DNA from: Candidatus Methanovirga meridionalis | GTDB taxonomy: Archaea; Methanobacteriota; Methanobacteria; Methanobacteriales; Methanobacteriaceae | Assembly (NCBI GenBank): GCA_031289325.1 | Contig: JAITPS010000261.1 | Coordinates: 1 to 9,376, forward strand | Direction: 5' to 3' | DNA length: 9,376 nt | In this document: piece by piece, positions 5,773 through 9,376 of the stretch | How the letters are laid out: each line of letters starts with the position of its first letter | How positions within the stretch are numbered: position 1 is the first letter of the stretch | The notes under the pieces: model-generated | The model's input: only the letters and a program-made list of their open reading frames with translations | What the model was told of the DNA's origin: nothing | Database searches by the model: none | Translations under genes and position numbers: made by a program

Positions 5773-6210
5773 ATGAAAAAATTGTTTAGCATATTTTTAA
5801 TATGCGTGTTAGCTGCTGGTTTAGCAACAAATGTAAGTGCAGTAAGTGCTGCAACAGGTACAGCTGGTTTGACAGCAATATCAAATCAATTATCTTTGAT
5901 ATATGATTCTACTCCAGTTGATGTATTGGTTGCGGGTGAATATGTTCCTTCCGCGGGAAATGAACTCCTTTGGCTTTCAGCTATAAATGCTATTAGGAAT
6001 GCTGGTTATACATATACTATAGTTGAGTCACCTATCACTGTTTATTCTGGAAGTGTAGCAGATGGAGTTCAATTCACTGCTCAGGGTTATATTGATGTTC
6101 TCTTAGGTGAGAATGGTAGTAATTTTGTCCATTTTAATCCTTATAGAGCTTCTAAATCTTTAATTCAGAAGGTAGCTGCTCCAAACGACTGGCAACGTCT
6201 ATATGCTTAA
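5773..6210 (+). CDS. Small secreted protein, function unknown
   Basis: The protein has 145 residues and belongs to no family I recognise. The start is firm: AGGAGGT at 5757-5763 lies 9 bases before the ATG. Residues 1-26 are a Sec-type signal peptide: MKK, a hydrophobic core (LFSIFLICVLAAGLA), and a probable cut after Ala23 or Ala26 in NVSAVSAA. The mature part, about 120 residues, has no cysteine, no membrane helix and no sorting tail, so it should be released or loosely held at the surface. It contains alternating polar and hydrophobic stretches (VDVLVAGEYV, YTYTIVESPITVYSG) suggesting beta-structure. One N-x-S site is at Asn114. Base composition is clearly richer in G+C than the surrounding spacers. 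It forms a single-gene unit with its own promoter region and hairpin terminator. A role at the cell surface is inferred from the signal peptide only. Confidence 0.85.
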   Translation: MKKLFSIFLICVLAAGLATNVSAVSAATGTAGLTAISNQLSLIYDSTPVDVLVAGEYVPSAGNELLWLSAINAIRNAGYTYTIVESPITVYSGSVADGVQFTAQGYIDVLLGENGSNFVHFNPYRASKSLIQKVAAPNDWQRLYA

Positions 6211-6216
6211 TTTGTA

Positions 6217-6266
6217 TTTTTTTTGATATTGAGTAATTAATTTACTCAATTTGTTTTTATTTTTTT
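6217..6266 (+). terminator. Hairpin and T-run terminator of the secreted-protein gene
   Basis: A T8 run at 6217-6224 is followed by a perfect 9-bp stem, ATTGAGTAA (6228-6236) with TTACTCAAT (6242-6250), a 5-base loop, and then T-rich sequence to 6266. It starts 7 bases after the stop codon. This is the clearest terminator structure in the window. Confidence 0.75.
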
Positions 6267-6543
6267 GAAAGGGTTTTCTTTTCTTAGGGGTTTAGGAATA
6301 TTGCATAAATTAATATTTGTATTAAGTTTATTAACAGTTATAGTTTCAGAATATGTTTTTAAAGACCAACTATCCTTGATCAGCTATCCTTAATAGCATA
6401 AACAACCATTAATGTGAATTTTTTGTAACATTTGAAGTAAAGGAAAGTTTTGAAACTTCAGATGTTTTAAAAAATTCGTATTATGAACTTAATTTTTTAA
6501 GTTGTCCTGATATTTTTTCGCAAATTTTTGAGTGGTCTTTCAG
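6241..6543 (+). pseudogene. Probable gene remains between secreted protein and glycosyltransferase
   Basis: Two frames give protein-like text without a usable start. From 6265 (TTG) to TAA 6391-6393 the product is LKGFSFLRGLGILHKLIF, then VLSLLTVIVSEYVFKDQLS, which looks like one membrane helix with charged ends. A second frame is open from 6413 and reads EVKESFETSDVLKNSYYELN, FLSCPDIFSQIFEWSF and on into the next gene. A 14-bp tandem near-duplication (CTATCCTT at 6370-6377 and 6384-6391) lies at the end of the first piece. I infer one or two decayed reading frames. An expressed 43-codon peptide from TTG 6265 or 6301 (AGGGGT upstream) is possible, and chance cannot be ruled out. Confidence 0.35.
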
Positions 6544-7998
6544 ATGTTTAAAAAATCTTTGGGTGTTTTTTTATCTGTTTTTAGTATTGTTTTATTGATT
6601 ATTTTATTAGTTTCTGGTGTTAATCAAGCTTTTTTTTCTCAAGATGAGGAATTCACATTTCATTTGGTTTCATATTCTTTTGAAGAGATAATACTTGCTA
6701 CTGCTGCTGATGTTCATCCACCATTGTATTATTTTCTTTTAAAACTTTTTTTAATGTGTTTTTCATCCTCTCTGTCTGTTAGTATTATTTTAGCTAAGGT
6801 ATTTTCAGTTATTCCATTAATTTTATTGATTTGTTTTAGTTTTATTAAGATTAGAAAAGATTTTGATTGGTTAACTGTTGGAATTTTCTTATTTTCACTT
6901 GTTAGCATGTCAAAGATCTTATATTATTTTACTCAGATTAGAATGTATTCTTATGTCATGTTTTTCATGTTTTTAAGTTTTTATTATTGTTGTGAGATTA
7001 TTAAGAAGCCTAATAAAAAGAATTGGATTATTTTCACTGTGTTTGGTTTATTAGCTGCTTACACTCATTATTATGGGGTGATAGCTGTTGGTTTCCTATT
7101 TTTATTCTTATTTATTCATATAGTTAGGGGTAATTGGGAATTTTTTAAGAGTTGGGTGTTGTCTTTTATTGCTACTTTATTGGTTTATTGTCCTTGGATT
7201 TATTTTTTTTCTTCGAGTAAATATTTTTATGGTTCTGAATTGGGTGTTCCATCATTTACAGTTGTATTTGGTATTGTTGGATTCATGTTTTCACCTATAA
7301 CTGATGTTCTTAATCATAATAGCTTGAATATTTATGGATTAATCTTGTTTATAGTAGTATTAGTGTTTTTAATGGTTATATTATTTAAAAGAAAAAGAAT
7401 AATGGCTGTTGATTATGGTTTTGCTTTGTTTGTTGGTGTTTTATTTTTTGGATTGATATTTTCTGTTTTAGTTAAACCCATATTTAATGAAAGGTATTTG
7501 TTGTTGGTGTTGGTTTGTTTTTGGTTCTCATTTTCAGTTCTCTTAAGTAGATCTTATTCAAAGAAGAAGATTTTTATTCCAGTTTTAATTGTTTTAATAT
7601 TTGTTGGATTTGTGAACAGCCTTTATTTTGTTGATTGTAAAAATTATGAGTTTATGACGGATTTACAGTTTAAGAATTCTATAAGTAATCTAACTGTTAA
7701 TGATACGATTGTATATCTTGGTCCTGGATTCATGGTTGGTAAGTTTAAAACTAGTTTTCATTTAATGGAGAATGATTTTATTATTTGGAATAATAATATA
7801 AATGTTTCGGATTTGAAAGAGAGATTAAATGATAATCAAGTTTATGTTTTTGATTGTGGTGATTTAAAAAATACTAATTTAGTTATTGATGAGTTTAACA
7901 GAACAATAATTGAAAATGGACTTCGGTTAAATAGTTTAGGTGAGATAAATCGTTGTTATCCAGCTTATCCTCGTCATGTATATGCACTTGTTGCTTGA
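6544..7998 (+). CDS. Polytopic GT-C / GT39-like glycosyltransferase
   Basis: This is a membrane enzyme of 484 residues that probably moves a sugar from a polyprenyl-phosphate donor to a glycan, lipid or protein on the outer face of the membrane. About 11-12 hydrophobic helices occupy residues 5-362, followed by a soluble tail of about 120 residues. Family signs are acidic residues in the first outer loop (SQDEE, Asp34/Glu35), ADVHPPLYYF at 56-65, QIRMYSY at 131-137, AYTHYYG at 172-178, and NERYLL at 315-320 near the last helices. Such DE...HPPLY...RY patterns are usual in archaeal and bacterial GT39/PMT_2-type proteins. The exact donor and acceptor cannot be read. ATG 6544 follows GAGTGGT (6530-6536) at 7 bases; a GTG at 6532 would add four residues. 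T7 follows two bases after the stop. It is T-rich, as expected for membrane proteins. Confidence 0.85.
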   Translation: MFKKSLGVFLSVFSIVLLIILLVSGVNQAFFSQDEEFTFHLVSYSFEEIILATAADVHPPLYYFLLKLFLMCFSSSLSVSIILAKVFSVIPLILLICFSFIKIRKDFDWLTVGIFLFSLVSMSKILYYFTQIRMYSYVMFFMFLSFYYCCEIIKKPNKKNWIIFTVFGLLAAYTHYYGVIAVGFLFLFLFIHIVRGNWEFFKSWVLSFIATLLVYCPWIYFFSSSKYFYGSELGVPSFTVVFGIVGFMFSPITDVLNHNSLNIYGLILFIVVLVFLMVILFKRKRIMAVDYGFALFVGVLFFGLIFSVLVKPIFNERYLLLVLVCFWFSFSVLLSRSYSKKKIFIPVLIVLIFVGFVNSLYFVDCKNYEFMTDLQFKNSISNLTVNDTIVYLGPGFMVGKFKTSFHLMENDFIIWNNNINVSDLKERLNDNQVYVFDCGDLKNTNLVIDEFNRTIIENGLRLNSLGEINRCYPAYPRHVYALVA

Positions 7999-8000
7999 GG

Positions 8001-8007
8001 TTTTTTT
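8001..8007 (+). terminator. T-run after the glycosyltransferase gene
   Basis: Seven T residues begin two bases after the TGA stop, without a stable hairpin. This fits archaeal T-tract termination. The GAGG of the stop region plus ATG 8011 also opens a 10-codon frame (MKIKLFIPLK, stop at 8041), which may be a trace of a further operon gene. Confidence 0.4.
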
Positions 8008-8256
8008 ATTATGAAGATTAAGCTATTCATTCCTTTAAAATAACAATCTAAAAAAATCAACACTTTCACAAAAAAATCATAAAACAATCACAATAAAACC
8101 ACAAAAAATCACAACAAAATCCCAATTAAGTATGAAACTAAAACAAAATCATAAAGCATAAAAAAAAACTAACCAATAAAAAAAGAAAATCCCAAAAATA
8201 TAAAACTAAAAACTACTAAAAAACAAAAATATAAAAAACACTTTACGAACTACTGA

Positions 8257-8276
8257 TAATATAAATATGTTATGAA
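8257..8276 (+). promoter_or_regulatory. Promoter candidate of the HAD gene
   Basis: TAATATAAATATGTTATGAA holds a TATA-like box at about 8258-8265 with TATGAA downstream, as in the other promoters of this window. Initiation would fall at about 8285-8290, almost at the ATG, giving a very short leader. GGGGTT at 8278-8283 is only a weak ribosome site. Confidence 0.4.
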
Positions 8277-8291
8277 TGGGGTTAAGATAAA

Positions 8292-9086
8292 ATGAAAAAA
8301 GCTGTTGTTTTTGATGTTGCTGGAACATTAATTAAAAGATGTCGATCAGTGAAAAATCTTATCACTGATAAAATTGAAAATGAAAAAAGCACCTTAGAAA
8401 CTATAGATACATTAGCAAACTTAGCACTTGTTGTATTACAAATTGATACAAAAAGTTGTTTAATGAATGCTGATGGAAATATGAAATTCTACGACTTTTT
8501 AAAGAAATATGATGTTAATGTAGATATTAGCTATTCTATATCAAAAATTACAGAAGCAGAAATTATAAAACATTTAAAAGAAGATAATACATTATTAAAA
8601 GAATTTCAAGAAGTTGCTCAAGATTTAAATAGTAAAAATGAGTCTATAGAAGTTTGTAGTGGATCAGCATTTATATTTGATGAATTAAACAATAAAATAA
8701 CTCATGTAATTGCAGCTGGAGGCAAAATATTTCCTAATGTTTCATTTGTAATAGAAACATTAAAAAAACGAGGTATTCAATCATTTATAGCTTCAGGAGA
8801 TAGATCTGAATCATTATATGAAATTGGAAAAATAATAAAGATACCTTACGAGAACATTTTTACAACCGCAAATACAAAAATGAAACAAACCATTGTTAGA
8901 CAACTAAAAAAAGAAAATTATAAGGTGATGATGGTTGGTAATGGACCTAATGATGTATTAGCATTGAAGGAAGCAGATATAAGTGTTTTAACTTTGGAAC
9001 AAAACGAATACATGTCAAATGAACTAAAAAGTAAAGCAACACATCTGATCAATCATATAAGTGAAATTTTAGATATTAAATTTTAG
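8292..9086 (+). CDS. HAD-superfamily hydrolase, P-type-ATPase-like
   Basis: A cytoplasmic protein of 264 residues with the HAD Rossmann fold split by a long insert (about 15-145). Motif I is FDVAGTL with Asp8 as nucleophile; the second Asp of the usual DxD is Ala10. Motif II is ASGD (Ser168-Asp170) and a candidate motif III lysine lies in TKMKQ (Lys197/199). Motif IV is VGNGPNDVLALKEAD (Asn217 in place of the usual first Asp, Asp221 kept). GxGxND with LKEAD resembles the phosphorylation domain of P-type ATPases and the archaeal soluble ATPase-like HAD group. Substrate unknown: a phosphatase or phosphotransferase is likely, but loss of the general acid at position 10 means slow or different chemistry. 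Ala at this place also occurs in phosphonoacetaldehyde hydrolase (DxAGT), but the rest does not match that enzyme. There is no signal peptide or membrane helix. It forms a single-gene unit; the ATG start is supported by motif I immediately following. Confidence 0.85.
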   Translation: MKKAVVFDVAGTLIKRCRSVKNLITDKIENEKSTLETIDTLANLALVVLQIDTKSCLMNADGNMKFYDFLKKYDVNVDISYSISKITEAEIIKHLKEDNTLLKEFQEVAQDLNSKNESIEVCSGSAFIFDELNNKITHVIAAGGKIFPNVSFVIETLKKRGIQSFIASGDRSESLYEIGKIIKIPYENIFTTANTKMKQTIVRQLKKENYKVMMVGNGPNDVLALKEADISVLTLEQNEYMSNELKSKATHLINHISEILDIKF

Positions 9087-9230
9087 TTCTTATCAACACT
9101 CTAAAAAGATGATGGATTTTCACAAATAAAAAATTATGGTGATTTTGATAAATTATTTATTAAGAACTTTATAGAATTCAATATATTTAATTTTAAATAT
9201 TACTTCATTAAAATCCATTATTTTAAATTT
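9087..9230. other. Spacer after the HAD gene
   Basis: It is A/T-rich and no gene is seen. There is no clear T-run directly after the stop. The 17-base sequence AATCCATTATTTTAAAT at 9212-9228 repeats 5481-5497. Confidence 0.4.
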
Positions 9231-9376
9231 TAATTAATATAAATAAATTTTAATTAACATAAATAAATTTTAAATAATATAAATAAATTTTAAATAATAT
9301 AAATAAATTTTAAATAATATAAATAAATTTTAAATAATATAAATAAATTTTAAATAATATAAATAAATTTTAAATA
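9231..9376 (+). repeat. 20-bp tandem repeat, seven units plus, cut by the window end
   Basis: Units of TAAATAATATAAATAAATTT start at 9271, 9291, 9311, 9331 and 9351 and are identical. The two preceding units (9231, 9251) start TAATTAATAT and TAATTAACAT, so the array is homogenised towards the right. A partial unit fills 9371-9376 and the array surely continues. Apart from one C it is pure A/T. The 20-bp period brings A-tracts onto one helix face, so bent or easily melted DNA is likely. It is noncoding. Confidence 0.95.

Larger units (their letters stand above)
7999..8291. other. A/C-rich, G-poor spacer
   Basis: No gene is seen on either strand, although the minus strand gives short T/G-rich hydrophobic stretches broken by stops. 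From 8041 to 8250 a hand count gives about 38 C against 5 G, unlike all other spacers here. Short phrases such as AAAATCACAA and AAAATCCCAA recur. If transcribed from the glycosyltransferase promoter, it would be an unstructured 3' tail. Confidence 0.6.

Noticed and set aside
8292..9086. Phosphonoacetaldehyde hydrolase
   Set aside because: DVAGT recalls its DxAGT motif, but the expected cap-domain lysine context and length are not apparent, and motif IV is P-type-ATPase-like.
9231..9376. CRISPR or coding repeat at the right end
   Set aside because: The units are contiguous 20-mers of pure A/T without spacers; the frames are not protein-like.
1..9376. tRNA, rRNA, insertion sequence or attachment site
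   Set aside because: No cloverleaf, rRNA-like segment, transposase text or terminal inverted repeat with target duplication was found by eye; a covariance-model scan was not possible.

Overview
The window looks like chromosomal DNA of a methanogenic archaeon of the order Methanobacteriales, most like Methanobrevibacter or Methanosphaera. Supporting signs are very low G+C (spacers almost pure A/T), TATA-type promoters of the form TTTATATA preceded by a purine-rich BRE-like stretch, strong GGAGGT ribosome sites, and an archaeal-type tRNA-guanine(15) transglycosylase. The genus is inferred; no rRNA or tRNA gene is present to settle it. Coding density is low: about half of the window is spacer, and several spacers carry repeats or gene remains.

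Left part (1-1937): after about 400 bp of A/T-rich DNA come two adjacent paralogous genes (529-873 and 1239-1604). Each encodes a small coiled-coil protein built from 7-residue repeats with one C-terminal membrane segment. They lie in a tandem duplication: 588-969 and 1319-1700 match over 382 bp with 15 substitutions by hand count. Promoter blocks are duplicated too, and the start of a third unit without a gene lies at 1709-1745. Behind each gene is the decayed start of a short secreted-protein ORF.

Centre (1938-4864): tgtA on the minus strand makes archaeosine in tRNA. Upstream lie a 0.5 kb spacer, an orphan 78-residue minus-strand ORF, and a doubtful 41-codon plus-strand ORF that ends in a 25-bp tandem repeat (4859-4996).

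Right part (4997-9376): a 0.8 kb gene-free leader precedes a small secreted protein (5773-6210), which ends in a clear hairpin terminator. Next come probable gene remains (6241-6531), a polytopic GT-C/GT39-like glycosyltransferase (6544-7998), a strikingly G-poor, A/C-rich spacer (about 8041-8250), a HAD-superfamily protein with altered catalytic motifs (8292-9086), and a 20-bp tandem repeat that runs off the window end.

The genes do not form one pathway. tgtA is housekeeping. The secreted protein and the glycosyltransferase may both serve the cell surface, but nothing links them beyond proximity. No CRISPR array, transposase, integrase or defence system was recognised. The best candidate for something little described is the duplicated coiled-coil/membrane repeat unit with its palindrome-promoter block.
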